Below, piece by piece: positions 9,284 through 18,966 of a stretch of DNA of 64,000 bases. This DNA comes from Lachnospiraceae bacterium. GTDB taxonomy: Bacteria; Bacillota; Clostridia; Lachnospirales; Lachnospiraceae. The translations under genes and the position numbers were made by a program. The notes beneath the pieces are model-generated. The model saw only the letters and a list, made by a program, of their open reading frames with translations, did not search any database and was not told the origin of the DNA. Position 1 is the stretch's first letter. Every line of letters begins with the position of its first letter. The stretch is taken from contig JAAWEK010000003.1 in assembly GCA_022794265.1 (NCBI GenBank), positions 310,001 through 374,000 of the forward strand. The letters run 5' to 3'.

Positions 9284-10129
9284 TTATTTCTGTATCTCCA
9301 CTGCATTGACACAGTTTTTCATCAGCATTGCAATAGTCATTGGTCCCACGCCTCCCGGTACCGGTGTAATGGCGCTTACATATGGAAACACATCTTCATA
9401 ATTTACATCGCCGCAGAGTTTATTGTTTTCATCCCTGTGGATACCCACATCTATGACAACCGCCCCTTCTTTTACATATTCATGGTTTATAAACTGTGGT
9501 TTGCCAATAGCTACGATTAATATATCGGCCCTTTTTGCCACTTCTTTTAAATTCTTTGTATGGGAATGTGCCACGGTAACCGTTGCGTTTTCTCTCAGCA
9601 GCAGCATGGACATAGGTTTTCCCACAATATTGCTGCGCCCGATGACCACACATTCTTTTCCATCAATATCCGTGCCGCTTCGTTTTAACAATTCGATAAT
9701 TCCATAGGGCGTACAGGAGATAAATCCTTTCTTTCCAATGGACAATGCTCCCACGCTCATCGGATGAAATCCGTCTACATCCTTTTTCGCATCTATGGTT
9801 TCTATTACTTTGTCTTCATCAATGTGCTCCGGAAGCGGAAGCTGTACCAGAATACCGTTTACCTTATCATCCCCGTTTAATTTACGAATCAGTTCCAGCA
9901 ATTCTTCTTCTGATGTCTCTTCCTCCAGTTCATAGGAAAGAGAACGAATTCCGATATATTCACAGGCTTTCTTTTTATTTCCCACATATACGCTGCTGGC
10001 TTTATCATTTCCCACCTGAATCACTGCCAGGGTAATCTCAATTCCCTGAGCCCGGTATTCTGCTACTGTTTCTTTTAATTCATCTTTCAGTTCCCTGGAT
10101 ATCTGTTTTCCATCAATAATCTGTGCCAT
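9284..10129 (-). CDS. folD: Bifunctional methylene-THF dehydrogenase/methenyl-THF cyclohydrolase FolD
   Basis: Interconverts 5,10-methylene-, 5,10-methenyl- and 10-formyl-tetrahydrofolate using NADP(H). Seen: the YVGNKKKACEYIGI segment containing the catalytic Lys, VQLPLPEHI, the NADP-binding GRSNIVGKPM and the C-terminal PGGVGPMTIAML. 281 aa is full length. An AGGT site precedes the ATG. With fhs about 2.5 kb upstream it provides the 10-formyl-THF used by Fmt and purine synthesis. Confidence 0.97.
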   Translation of the reverse strand: MAQIIDGKQISRELKDELKETVAEYRAQGIEITLAVIQVGNDKASSVYVGNKKKACEYIGIRSLSYELEEETSEEELLELIRKLNGDDKVNGILVQLPLPEHIDEDKVIETIDAKKDVDGFHPMSVGALSIGKKGFISCTPYGIIELLKRSGTDIDGKECVVIGRSNIVGKPMSMLLLRENATVTVAHSHTKNLKEVAKRADILIVAIGKPQFINHEYVKEGAVVIDVGIHRDENNKLCGDVNYEDVFPYVSAITPVPGGVGPMTIAMLMKNCVNAVEIQK

Positions 10130-10167
10130 CTCTTACCTCACTTCCGCGCCGTTTGCACGCATATTTT

Positions 10168-11676
10168 CTATTGTTCCGTCCATTGGATTTCTTTTAAAAT
10201 ATCTGCAATGATTACCCGCTCATCAAAAGGATGCCTGATTCCTTCGATTTCCTGATAATCTTCATGTCCTTTACCTAACAACAGTATAATATCACCGTCT
10301 TCGGCATGGGTAATACTGTATTTTATCGCTTCCCTCCGGTCGGGTATAACTACATAATCACCATCTGTTTTGCTGATTCCAACTTTAATATCTTCAATAA
10401 TATCCATAACATTTTCAAATCTGGAATTATCTGCCGTGATAATGGATAAATCCGCATAGGTTCCCGATATTTCTCCCATTTCATACCGCCGCAGTTTCGA
10501 ACGGTTTCCGCCACAACCAAAGAGACTGACAACACGTTTGGGCTGGTATTCTTTCATGGTAGTCAGAATGCTTTCCATGCTCATGGCATTATGGGCATAA
10601 TCAATCAATAATGTAAAACGGTCCGATATCTTTACGGATTCCACTCTGCCTCTTACAAAGGTATGTGTCAGTGCATTCCTGATATACTTATAATCCGCTC
10701 CCATCAGAGTGGTCACCAGAATGGCCGCCATGGCGTTGTAAGCAGAAAACCGCCCCGGCGTACTGACTTCAAACCGTCCGTTCATCAGCCCGCTGGTTTT
10801 AAATCCGATTCCGATAAAACTGCCCCGGACAATATAATCAATATCCCCTGCACATAAATCCGCCTCCGGCTGGAATCCATAGGTATGGATATCCATGTTG
10901 GTTCCTGCTTTCATCATAACTGATGCTTCTTTATCATCAATATTGAAGATTCCATGCCGGGACTGCCGGAACAGCAGACTCTTGCAATATACATATTCTG
11001 CATAATCCGCATGTTCTCCCTCACCGATATGGTCTGGCGACAGGTTGGTAAAGATGGAATAATCAAACTGGATTCCCGCTGTCCGGTTCATCTTTAATGC
11101 CTGGGAGGAAACCTCCATCACACAGCTGTCACAGCCTGCCTTTACCATTTCAGCCAGATACATCTGGATATCATAGGATTCCGGCGTTGTATTGTGAATT
11201 TCAATCCGCCGGTCTTCAATATAGACGCCTGTCGTTCCAATAATTCCTGTTTTATGTCCGCATTCCTCTAATATGGTCCGAATCATAAATGTGGTTGTGG
11301 TCTTTCCTTTGGTTCCGGTTATGGCAATAGTGGTCAGTTTTTCTGCCGGATATCCGTATAATGCCTGTGCCATATAAGACAATGCACTCCTGCTGTCTTT
11401 CGTCTGAATTACCGTAATATCTTCATTGGAACGAAGGATTCCCGCCGTTTCCGTATCCAGATCTCCTATGTCCTTTTCCAAAATCAGGGTATTGCAGCCG
11501 CCGGCAACGGCATTTTTAATATAAGAATGCCCGTCAGATACGGCTCCCACCATGCATACGAAAGCCGTATCCGGTATCGCCTTCCTTGAATCATATACCA
11601 GATCAACGATATTTTTCTCCATACTGCCCTGTAAACAGGTATAGTCAGTCTGTGCCAGCAGTTCACTGAGTTTCAT
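10168..11676 (-). CDS. murE: UDP-N-acetylmuramoyl-tripeptide synthetase (MurE-type Mur ligase)
   Basis: ATP-dependent ligase that adds the third amino acid to UDP-MurNAc-L-Ala-D-Glu. The Mur-ligase P-loop GTKGKTTTT lies near residue 115, with the TTPES and ALTHTFVRGRVE segments downstream and the C-terminal LGKGHE. Where meso-DAP enzymes read DNPR, this protein reads DNSR. Adjacent dapF suggests meso-DAP as substrate (inference). The ATG at 11676 (502 aa) has GAGGAGG seven bases upstream; an upstream in-frame ATG adds only seven residues and overlaps dapF. It lies apart from any dcw cluster in this window, so it could be a second Mur-ligase paralogue. Confidence 0.88.
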   Translation of the reverse strand: MKLSELLAQTDYTCLQGSMEKNIVDLVYDSRKAIPDTAFVCMVGAVSDGHSYIKNAVAGGCNTLILEKDIGDLDTETAGILRSNEDITVIQTKDSRSALSYMAQALYGYPAEKLTTIAITGTKGKTTTTFMIRTILEECGHKTGIIGTTGVYIEDRRIEIHNTTPESYDIQMYLAEMVKAGCDSCVMEVSSQALKMNRTAGIQFDYSIFTNLSPDHIGEGEHADYAEYVYCKSLLFRQSRHGIFNIDDKEASVMMKAGTNMDIHTYGFQPEADLCAGDIDYIVRGSFIGIGFKTSGLMNGRFEVSTPGRFSAYNAMAAILVTTLMGADYKYIRNALTHTFVRGRVESVKISDRFTLLIDYAHNAMSMESILTTMKEYQPKRVVSLFGCGGNRSKLRRYEMGEISGTYADLSIITADNSRFENVMDIIEDIKVGISKTDGDYVVIPDRREAIKYSITHAEDGDIILLLGKGHEDYQEIEGIRHPFDERVIIADILKEIQWTEQ

Positions 11677-11693
11677 GGCAGTTCCTCCTCTTC

Positions 11694-12545
11694 TCAATCC
11701 ATATATTCTATCTCTCCGTCAAATACATGAACAGCGCGGCCTTTCATAATAACCGTTCCGTCCTCATAATACGTATCTTTTAGTTCTCCGCCCCTGATAT
11801 GAATCGTAAGTTCCTCTCCATATCCGGCATATCCGTTCAGCACGGCCGCTACTGCAACCGCGCAGGTTCCGGTTCCACAGGACATAGTTTCTCCCGAACC
11901 ACGCTCAAATACCCGCATTTTGTAATTATTGGAATCCAGTATTTCAACAAATTCCGTATTGACCTGTTCTGGAAACATCGGATGATTTTCAAACAATGGC
12001 CCGATTTTCTCCAGCTCCATATCATCAACGCCGGTGGTAAAGATAACACAGTGAGGATTTCCCATGGATACACAGGTTGCCGTATATGTTTTCCCGTCTA
12101 CAGTGATTTCCTTTGCAATAAAAGATTCTCCTTCCGCTTTCATGGGAATCTGCTCCGGTTTCAAGACTGCCTTTCCCATATTTACAGATACATATTCCAC
12201 AATACCCTGTTCATCGACGGTGAGGTCAACGTTCTTAACTCCTGAAGCCGTTTCAATCTCCATATGTGTCCGAGTGGTAATGCCATGCTCATAAGCATAT
12301 TTGGCAACACAACGGATTCCGTTTCCGCACATTTTCCCTTCAGAACCATCCGCATTAAACATAATCATCCGTACATCTGCTATCTCTGAAGGCGCCACCA
12401 GAATCAGTCCGTCAGAACCAATTCCAAAATGTCTGTCGCTTACCGTTTGGGATAATTCCCAGGGATTGGCTATATTCTGTTCAAAAGTATTAATATATAC
12501 ATAATCATTTCCAGTTCCCTGCATTTTGCTAAACTTTATTTTCAC
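11694..12545 (-). CDS. dapF: Diaminopimelate epimerase
   Basis: Cofactor-independent racemase converting LL-DAP to meso-DAP for lysine and peptidoglycan. Two catalytic cysteines are visible, in GNGIRCVAKYAYEHG and SCGTGTCAVA, together with MQGTGNDYVYI at the N-terminus. I choose GTG at 12545 (283 aa) because it begins exactly at the conserved VKIKFSKMQGTGND strand and has GGAG nine bases upstream. The ORF extends to 12587 with a non-conserved leader. The gene is 17 bases upstream of the murE-type gene, suggesting a cell-wall precursor pair. Confidence 0.95.
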   Translation of the reverse strand: MKIKFSKMQGTGNDYVYINTFEQNIANPWELSQTVSDRHFGIGSDGLILVAPSEIADVRMIMFNADGSEGKMCGNGIRCVAKYAYEHGITTRTHMEIETASGVKNVDLTVDEQGIVEYVSVNMGKAVLKPEQIPMKAEGESFIAKEITVDGKTYTATCVSMGNPHCVIFTTGVDDMELEKIGPLFENHPMFPEQVNTEFVEILDSNNYKMRVFERGSGETMSCGTGTCAVAVAAVLNGYAGYGEELTIHIRGGELKDTYYEDGTVIMKGRAVHVFDGEIEYMD

Positions 12546-12616
12546 GGTTTCTGTCTCCAATCTGTTTACCTGCGGCAGCAGAACCAAGCCACTGCATCTT
12601 CCGCCACCGCCGTTAT

Positions 12617-14287
12617 TTAAAATAATCCTTCGATACGTCCCTGTTCGTTGACATCAATCCGAAAGGCCGCCGGCTCTTTTGGAAGTCCCGGCATGGTCAT
12701 AATGGCTCCCGTAATGGCAACTACAAATCCAGCTCCTGCAGATACATAAACCTCTCTTACATTGATATCAAATCCTTCCGGCCGTCCCAGTTTCTTCGGA
12801 TCGTCCGATAAGGAATACTGATTCTTTGCCATACAGACCGGCAGATTGCCGAATCCCAGTTCTGTAATCCGATTCAATGCTTTCTTTGCTGCCGGGGAAT
12901 ACGTAACACTATCTGCGCCATATATTTTTGTTGCAACAGTTTTTATTTTATCCTCCAGGCTCATATCGTCCGGATAGATTGGTGCAAATTCCGAAGATTT
13001 ATTCTCCAGGGTTTTCAATACTTTTTCTGCCAGTTCCAGACCGCCTTCTCCGCCTTTTTCCCAGACTCTTGACAATGCAAACTCACAACCTCTATCCTCA
13101 CAAAACTTCTTTACAAATGCATATTCTGCCTCACTGTCCGTTATAAAAGAATTTAATGTAACCACTACTGGAACCCGATATTGCTGCAGATTCTCAATAT
13201 GTTTTTCCAAATTGACAATTCCCCGCTCCAAAGCTTCCAGATTCTCCATATTTAACTCAGATTTCGGTACGCCTCCGTTATACTTTAAAGCCCGGACCGT
13301 TGCCACCAGTACCACTGCATCCGGTTTCAATCCTGCCATACGGCATTTTATATCAAAGAACTTCTCTGCTCCCAGATCTGCCCCAAATCCAGCCTCTGTA
13401 ATTACGATATCCGCCATCTTTAAAGCCAGCTTGGTAGCCCTTACAGAATTACAGCCATGAGCAATATTGGCAAACGGTCCTCCGTGAACCAGTGCCGGTG
13501 TATGCTCTAATGTCTGAATCAGATTTGGCTTAATGGCATCCTTTAACAGTGCTGCCATAGAGCCTACTGCCTTTAAATCTGCTGCCGTAACAGGATTACC
13601 ATCATAATTATATGCAACAATGATTCTGCCTAATCGCTGTTTCAGGTCTTCCATGTCTTCAGCCAGACACAAAATTGCCATAATCTCGGAGGCAACGGTT
13701 ATAACAAAATGGTCCTCCCGGACAAAGCCTTCCATCTTAGAACCAAGACCTACCACAACATTGCGAAGGGCTCTGTCATTCATATCTTCACAGCGTTTCC
13801 AGACAATCTGCCTGGTATCAATCCTTAATTCATTTCCATGATGAATATGATTATCCAGCAAAGCTGCCAGCAGGTTATTGGCAGAAGTAATTGCATGAAA
13901 ATCACCTGTAAAGTGAAGGTTTAAATCTTCCATTGGCACAACCTGGGCATATCCGCCTCCGGCTGCTCCGCCCTTAATACCGAAACAAGGTCCCAGAGAA
14001 GGTTCCCGAAGAGCAATAATTGCTTTTTTATTCATTTTTCCAAGAGCCTCTCCCAATCCCACTGTAGTGGTGGTCTTTCCTTCTCCGGCAGGTGTAGGAT
14101 TAATGGCAGTCACAAGTACCAGTTTTCCCTCTGGATTGTTTTTGACTTTTTCCTGATATTCATCAGATAACTTCGCTTTATACTTACCGTAAAACTCCAA
14201 ATCCTCCTCTGCAATATTCAGCTTTGCCGCCACTTCTTTAATTGGAAGCATAACTGCCTCCTGTGCAATTTCAATATCTGTCTTCAT
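12617..14287 (-). CDS. fhs: Formate--tetrahydrofolate ligase
   Basis: ATP-dependent formation of 10-formyl-THF from formate, the entry step of the methyl branch of the Wood-Ljungdahl route and of C1 metabolism. P-loop [28 protein letters not shown] and PCFGIKGG motifs are seen; 556 aa from the ATG at 14287 is the canonical length ([11 protein letters not shown]). An in-frame ATG two codons upstream (14293) is also possible, because AGGA is 5 bases from it and 11 from the chosen start. It works with folD downstream. Presence of fhs alone does not show acetogenesis. Confidence 0.95.
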   Translation of the reverse strand: MKTDIEIAQEAVMLPIKEVAAKLNIAEEDLEFYGKYKAKLSDEYQEKVKNNPEGKLVLVTAINPTPAGEGKTTTTVGLGEALGKMNKKAIIALREPSLGPCFGIKGGAAGGGYAQVVPMEDLNLHFTGDFHAITSANNLLAALLDNHIHHGNELRIDTRQIVWKRCEDMNDRALRNVVVGLGSKMEGFVREDHFVITVASEIMAILCLAEDMEDLKQRLGRIIVAYNYDGNPVTAADLKAVGSMAALLKDAIKPNLIQTLEHTPALVHGGPFANIAHGCNSVRATKLALKMADIVITEAGFGADLGAEKFFDIKCRMAGLKPDAVVLVATVRALKYNGGVPKSELNMENLEALERGIVNLEKHIENLQQYRVPVVVTLNSFITDSEAEYAFVKKFCEDRGCEFALSRVWEKGGEGGLELAEKVLKTLENKSSEFAPIYPDDMSLEDKIKTVATKIYGADSVTYSPAAKKALNRITELGFGNLPVCMAKNQYSLSDDPKKLGRPEGFDINVREVYVSAGAGFVVAITGAIMTMPGLPKEPAAFRIDVNEQGRIEGLF

Positions 14288-14342
14288 AACCATATCCATC
14301 CTTTCCATCCTGCTATTCATTCCAGGCATTTGCCCACATTAT

Positions 14343-17087
14343 CTATCCGTTCAGGATTTGTTCAAATTCTTCCAGCGTCATCAATACTTTTCTCGGTTTC
14401 GTTCCTTCGTCGGAACCTACGACTCCTGCCTGTTCCAGCTGGTCAATGATTCTGGCTGCCCGGTTGAATCCTATTTTAAACATTCTCTGCAGCATACTGG
14501 TAGAACCTTTTTCTTTTTCAATCACAAATCTTCCGGCCTCGGCAAACAATACATCTCTGCCATCGTCACTGCCTCCGGCCCCTGCCGCCGGCTCACCAGC
14601 CTCCGGTGCCAGTTCCGTATTGGTTATCTCCTCATCATATTGAACATCCTGATTGTTCTTTATCAGGAAATCCACCACATCGGACACCTCCTTATCAGAA
14701 ACAAATGCACCCTGCAGACGCACCGGTTTTACGTAACCGGAAGGATAAAAGAGCATATCGCCGTTTCCCAGCAATTTTTCACCGCCGTTACAATCGATAA
14801 TGGTTCTGGAATCCGTTCCAGAGGATACCAGCAACGCCACCCGGGACGGTATATTGGCCTTAATCAGACCTGTGACTACATCCACGGAAGGTCTCTGTGT
14901 TGCAATAATCAGATGAATCCCCGCCGCTCTGGCTAACTGAGCCAGACGGCATATGGCGCCTTCCACGTCTTTTGCTGCAACCATCATTAAATCTGCAAGC
15001 TCATCTATGATAATCACAATCTGCTCCTTTGGTTTTAACTCCTCTTCTCCGTCTTTATATCCCATCTGTTTAATCTTTTCATTATAGCCTTTTAAATCTC
15101 TTACATTATACTGTGCAAAAAGCTGATACCTCTTCTGCATTTCAGCAACTGCCCAGTTTAATGCCCCTGCTGCCTTCCGTGGGTCCGTGACAACCGGCGT
15201 CATCAGGTGGGGAATTCCATTATATACGCCAAATTCCACCACTTTCGGGTCTACAATGATTAATTTTACTTCCTCCGGTTTTGCCCGGAACAATATACTC
15301 ATAATAATAGAATTGGTAAATACCGATTTACCAGAACCAGTAGTTCCGGCAATGAGCATATGGGGCATTTTTGCAATATCTGCCACAACCACATTCCCTG
15401 CAATATCCATACCAGCTGCAAACGCAATTTTGGATGAATGCTGCTTCAGTTCCATAGATTCTATCAAATCCCTTAAAAATACGGATTCCCGTACATCATT
15501 GGGTACTTCGATTCCCACGGCCGCCTTGCCCGGTATCGGAGCTTCTATCCGGATGTCAGAAGCTGCCAGATTCAGCTTTATATCATCGGCCAGAGAGGTA
15601 ATCCGGCTGACTTTTGTTCCGGTCTCCGGCTGCAGTTCATACCGGGTAACAGATGGACCTCTGCTTTCGTCCACCACATTGGCTTTAACACCAAATGCGT
15701 TCAGCGTTTCCTGTAATTTCCGGGCCGTAGCGCTCATACCCTTCACCCTGCCGTTTCCCATTTTCTTTCCGCTGCCTTTTTTCAGCAGGGATAACGGCGG
15801 CATAACATATTCTTTGGATTTCACCGGTTTTGCCGACGGAACTGGTCCGTCAGTCACCCCCGTGCTGACATCCGGTACCGCTCTGGCATTGGAAACGGAT
15901 GCCGCAGATGAAAACGCTTTCCGGTTCATAACTTCCATTGCTGATTTACTTACCTGTATTCTCTCTTTCGGCTGAAATTCCCCGTTTTGAATTTCTTCCG
16001 TCCGGTCCTCTTCCGGCTCTGTCAATGCTACATTCATATTTCTGCCAATATCCGGTTCAGATTTCGGCAGCTCCTGCTCCTGATTATCATATCCCACCGA
16101 ATCCATCTCTGGTATTTCTGGTTCTGCAGTATTGACCTTCCATAAAGATTCTGGTTCCGGCCCCGCTTCTTCTGTTAACACATCCTCTGCAATCTCTACA
16201 TGACCTCTGAATACAGTACCGCTTTGTATCAGTTCATGGATATCTCCATCTGGCTGATCCGGAGTGGTGATTCTTGACAAATTCACGCCCCTCACCTTCT
16301 TACCAGCTCTGGTCATTTTATTCCGTTCTTTTCTGGCCAGACGGTTCGCACTGTTTTCTTTCATCTTTTCAAAATCATCCCTGGCATTGTCATACATCCG
16401 CCGGCTCTGATTTTTTACTCCGTTAATCAGTGACTTATTGGTTATGACTACCATAGTCACCAGTATAATGGCTATCGTGACAATATATGCGCCGTAAATT
16501 CCCACCGTCATACAAAAAAGCGAAGCTATGGCGCCTCCGACTGCACCGCCTCCGGTCCTCTTTTCTGCACACAGGCGGTAAAAACTTTCTTCTCTGATCA
16601 GACCATGTGTAGTTCCGGATGCCCATAACTGCAACATTGTACATACCATTAAAAATAATACAAAAGCGGCAATAAGTTTTTTCATTGCCGTTTTACTGCT
16701 GATATTTGCCGCAAAAAACATCACGGCTATGAACGCTCCAGCCGGAACTATGTACGCTGTTATTCCAAATATGCCAAACAGAAAGTGGCTGACGGTATCT
16801 CCCAGTGTTCCGCACAGGGAAAAATTGCTTAAAGTTAATATAACTGCCACCGTAAGAAACGCTATGATTTTAATATCATTTGCAATCACGCTGGATTCCT
16901 TTTTCCTGGTTCCTGCGGCTGATTTTCTTCCACTGCCTGTTTTTGCTCCTCTGGAAGAAACGCTTCCCGAAGAACTTTTATTTGAAGCACCACCGGATTT
17001 CCTGCCACTTTTCCCTGCAGTACTTTTTCCGGCCGTCTTTTTCGCCGTTGAATTCTTAGATACAGCAGCACTGCTCTTTGAAGCCAT
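14343..17087 (-). CDS. ftsK: FtsK/SpoIIIE-type DNA translocase
   Basis: Septal DNA pump that moves chromosomal DNA during division or sporulation. Four or five N-terminal membrane helices occupy about residues 70-220, preceded by an unusual ~65-residue Ser/Lys/Ala/Gly-rich basic tail. An acidic linker follows, then the alpha/beta motor with Walker A AGTTGSGKSVF, Walker B IIIDELADLMM, RPSVDVVTG and SRVALLVSSGTDSR. The winged-helix gamma domain ends the protein (RAARIIDQLEQAGVVG). The ATG at 17087 has AGGAGG seven bases upstream. It cannot be assigned to FtsK or SpoIIIE function from sequence alone. Neighbouring tepA favours the sporulation-type locus. Confidence 0.94.
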   Translation of the reverse strand: MASKSSAAVSKNSTAKKTAGKSTAGKSGRKSGGASNKSSSGSVSSRGAKTGSGRKSAAGTRKKESSVIANDIKIIAFLTVAVILTLSNFSLCGTLGDTVSHFLFGIFGITAYIVPAGAFIAVMFFAANISSKTAMKKLIAAFVLFLMVCTMLQLWASGTTHGLIREESFYRLCAEKRTGGGAVGGAIASLFCMTVGIYGAYIVTIAIILVTMVVITNKSLINGVKNQSRRMYDNARDDFEKMKENSANRLARKERNKMTRAGKKVRGVNLSRITTPDQPDGDIHELIQSGTVFRGHVEIAEDVLTEEAGPEPESLWKVNTAEPEIPEMDSVGYDNQEQELPKSEPDIGRNMNVALTEPEEDRTEEIQNGEFQPKERIQVSKSAMEVMNRKAFSSAASVSNARAVPDVSTGVTDGPVPSAKPVKSKEYVMPPLSLLKKGSGKKMGNGRVKGMSATARKLQETLNAFGVKANVVDESRGPSVTRYELQPETGTKVSRITSLADDIKLNLAASDIRIEAPIPGKAAVGIEVPNDVRESVFLRDLIESMELKQHSSKIAFAAGMDIAGNVVVADIAKMPHMLIAGTTGSGKSVFTNSIIMSILFRAKPEEVKLIIVDPKVVEFGVYNGIPHLMTPVVTDPRKAAGALNWAVAEMQKRYQLFAQYNVRDLKGYNEKIKQMGYKDGEEELKPKEQIVIIIDELADLMMVAAKDVEGAICRLAQLARAAGIHLIIATQRPSVDVVTGLIKANIPSRVALLVSSGTDSRTIIDCNGGEKLLGNGDMLFYPSGYVKPVRLQGAFVSDKEVSDVVDFLIKNNQDVQYDEEITNTELAPEAGEPAAGAGGSDDGRDVLFAEAGRFVIEKEKGSTSMLQRMFKIGFNRAARIIDQLEQAGVVGSDEGTKPRKVLMTLEEFEQILNG

Positions 17088-17102
17088 ACCGCGACCTCCT
17101 AA

Positions 17103-17981
17103 CTATTTGATAAAATATGCTGCAATGGCTACTACACCCATTGCAAAGCAATAGTATGAAAAATATTTCATCTTCTTATTTCTTACAATCACCAGCATGG
17201 TCTTAATGCAGATATAGCCTACAACTGCCGCTACTGCGGTTCCCACCAGATAATTAATAAATTCTCCGGAAGTAATCCGGTTTGCCGGTTCAAACATATC
17301 TTTTATTTCCAAAATATTGGCTCCCAGAATTGCAGGAATGGACATAATAAAGGAATATTTTACAGCAAAACTTCTGTCCAGACCATTTAACAATCCTACC
17401 GTCAATGTAGTTCCAGAACGGGAGATTCCAGGAAGGGTGGCAACGCCCTGAGCGATACCAATTACGGCTGCATTTCTATAGGTAGTATTTTTTGGTGTCT
17501 TTCCACCGTTTGGTATATCATCTACAATGGACAGCATAAGGCCGGTAATCAGTAATGCAATTCCGGGTATTATCAAAGACGGTTGGTCCAGATTAAATAC
17601 TTTTTTAAATACCAGACCTAATATGCCTGTCGGTATTGTGGATACAATCACCAGCATAACAAATTTACGATACGCCGTACTGACAATCTTTACATATTCG
17701 TGACTGCCACCTTTGAACTTATTATTGCAGAATCTGACCGTATTTCTGAAGCAATCGGCAATGATTGCCAGTCCCTCTTTAATCAGTTCCCAGATATCCC
17801 TCCGGTACACGATAAATACCGCAACCAGCGTTCCCAAATGAAGCATTAAATCAAAAGCCAACCCTACATCTTCCAATCCAAAAAGTGTTTTAAATATAGC
17901 CAGGTGTCCGGAACTGCTGACCGGCAGGAATTCTGCAACACCCTGAATAAATCCCAATATAATCGATTCAAAAAAATTCAT
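17103..17981 (-). CDS. uppP: Undecaprenyl-diphosphatase (BacA/UppP)
   Basis: Integral membrane enzyme recycling undecaprenyl pyrophosphate to the lipid carrier for peptidoglycan and teichoic acid synthesis; overproduction gives bacitracin resistance. Signature GFIQGVAEFLPVSSSGHL near residue 10 and GISRSGTT near 190 carry the catalytic Glu and Ser/Arg residues. Eight or so hydrophobic helices span 292 aa. AAAGGA precedes the ATG. It lies 15 bases upstream of ftsK. Confidence 0.96.
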   Translation of the reverse strand: MNFFESIILGFIQGVAEFLPVSSSGHLAIFKTLFGLEDVGLAFDLMLHLGTLVAVFIVYRRDIWELIKEGLAIIADCFRNTVRFCNNKFKGGSHEYVKIVSTAYRKFVMLVIVSTIPTGILGLVFKKVFNLDQPSLIIPGIALLITGLMLSIVDDIPNGGKTPKNTTYRNAAVIGIAQGVATLPGISRSGTTLTVGLLNGLDRSFAVKYSFIMSIPAILGANILEIKDMFEPANRITSGEFINYLVGTAVAAVVGYICIKTMLVIVRNKKMKYFSYYCFAMGVVAIAAYFIK

Positions 17982-18073
17982 GTGTTATTTCCTTTCATAA
18001 TTTTTTCCAATTTTCAAACATACCATTTTATTTTACTATTATTTCAACTATTATTCAAGATAAAGTTTTCCAT

Positions 18074-18117
18074 AAAAATAGAAACGATAAACCCATCTAT
18101 ATCAGGTTATCGTTTCC
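18074..18117 (-). terminator. Rho-independent terminator after tepA-like gene
   Basis: Arms at 18081-18093 and 18104-18117 pair as GAAACGATAAACC with GGTTATCGTTTC. On the minus strand the hairpin is followed by TATTTTTATG. It lies 13 bases after the stop of the ClpP-like gene and before uppP, so it separates the two transcripts. Confidence 0.8.
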
Positions 18118-18129
18118 ATGGATATGAAA

Positions 18130-18852
18130 CTAACTTGCGGCTGAAATCAATTCATGCAGTTTCTCCAGCGCCTTATCAATTCCACCGATTTCATTAATAA
18201 TACCTTCCTCTACCGCCTCTTCTCCCACAAGTATCGTACCCAGATCCTTTGTCATAATTCCCTTATTCAGCATCATTTCTTCCATTCGCTCTGCTTTCAC
18301 ATCGCAATGGGAGGATACAAATCCTACTATTCTGTCCTGAATCAGTTTAAAATATTCGTAAGTCTGAGGCGCACCGATAAACTGCCCATTCATCCGTACC
18401 GGATGAACCACCATTGTTCCGCTCGGTACTATAAAGGAATAATCCGCCGATACTGCCAACGGAATACCAATAGAATGACTGCCGCCCAAAACCAGGGAAA
18501 CGGTAGGTTTACTCAGGGAAGCTATCATTTCTGCCATTGCAAGTCCCGATTCCACGTCTCCCCCAACAGTATTTATGATTACCAGCACACCATCATATTC
18601 CATGCTGTCTTCTATTTCTGCCAGCTTTGGCAAAACATGTTCATACTTTGTGGTTTTACTGGTGGCCGGAAGCACATCATGTCCTTCTACTTCTCCGATA
18701 ATGGATAACAGATGAATCCGATGCTTGCTTTTGCTGTCTTTCAGTGTCAGCTGTCCGTTTTCCTTAATCGCCTCACTTTTATCTTTTTCCAGTTCCTGCT
18801 CCGCTTTTTTATCCTGACATTTTTCCCCATTTCTGATTTGCTTATTTTCCAC
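18130..18852 (-). CDS. tepA: ClpP-like serine protease, TepA (translocation-enhancing protein) family
   Basis: ClpP/crotonase-fold protease of the YmfB/TepA family. After a charged ~45-residue N-terminal extension the ClpP fold begins with HRIHLLSIIGEVEGHD. The oxyanion glycines NTVGGDVESG, the probable nucleophile Ser127 in GGSHSIG and the probable catalytic His150 in MVVHPVR are visible. Length 240 aa. The start is GTG at 18852 with GAGGG upstream. In Bacillus the homologue lies next to spoIIIE; here uppP separates it from ftsK. The substrate is unknown. A canonical ClpP peptidase is less likely because of the diverged active-site loop. Confidence 0.85.
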   Translation of the reverse strand: MENKQIRNGEKCQDKKAEQELEKDKSEAIKENGQLTLKDSKSKHRIHLLSIIGEVEGHDVLPATSKTTKYEHVLPKLAEIEDSMEYDGVLVIINTVGGDVESGLAMAEMIASLSKPTVSLVLGGSHSIGIPLAVSADYSFIVPSGTMVVHPVRMNGQFIGAPQTYEYFKLIQDRIVGFVSSHCDVKAERMEEMMLNKGIMTKDLGTILVGEEAVEEGIINEIGGIDKALEKLHELISAAS

Positions 18853-18966
18853 CCTGATTCCCTCATTTCTATTATTTAATGGATAAATAAATCATCTGTA
18901 CATAGCGTAACCGGATTTTTAAAAAATATGCATTTTTATACTTAACAGATATCCTCCGCCTCACCC

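Noticed and set aside
15187-15975. 262-codon plus-strand ORF opposite ftsK
   Set aside because: It is antisense to the conserved FtsK motor domain, has no ribosome site or recognisable family motif, and reflects codon bias of the real gene.
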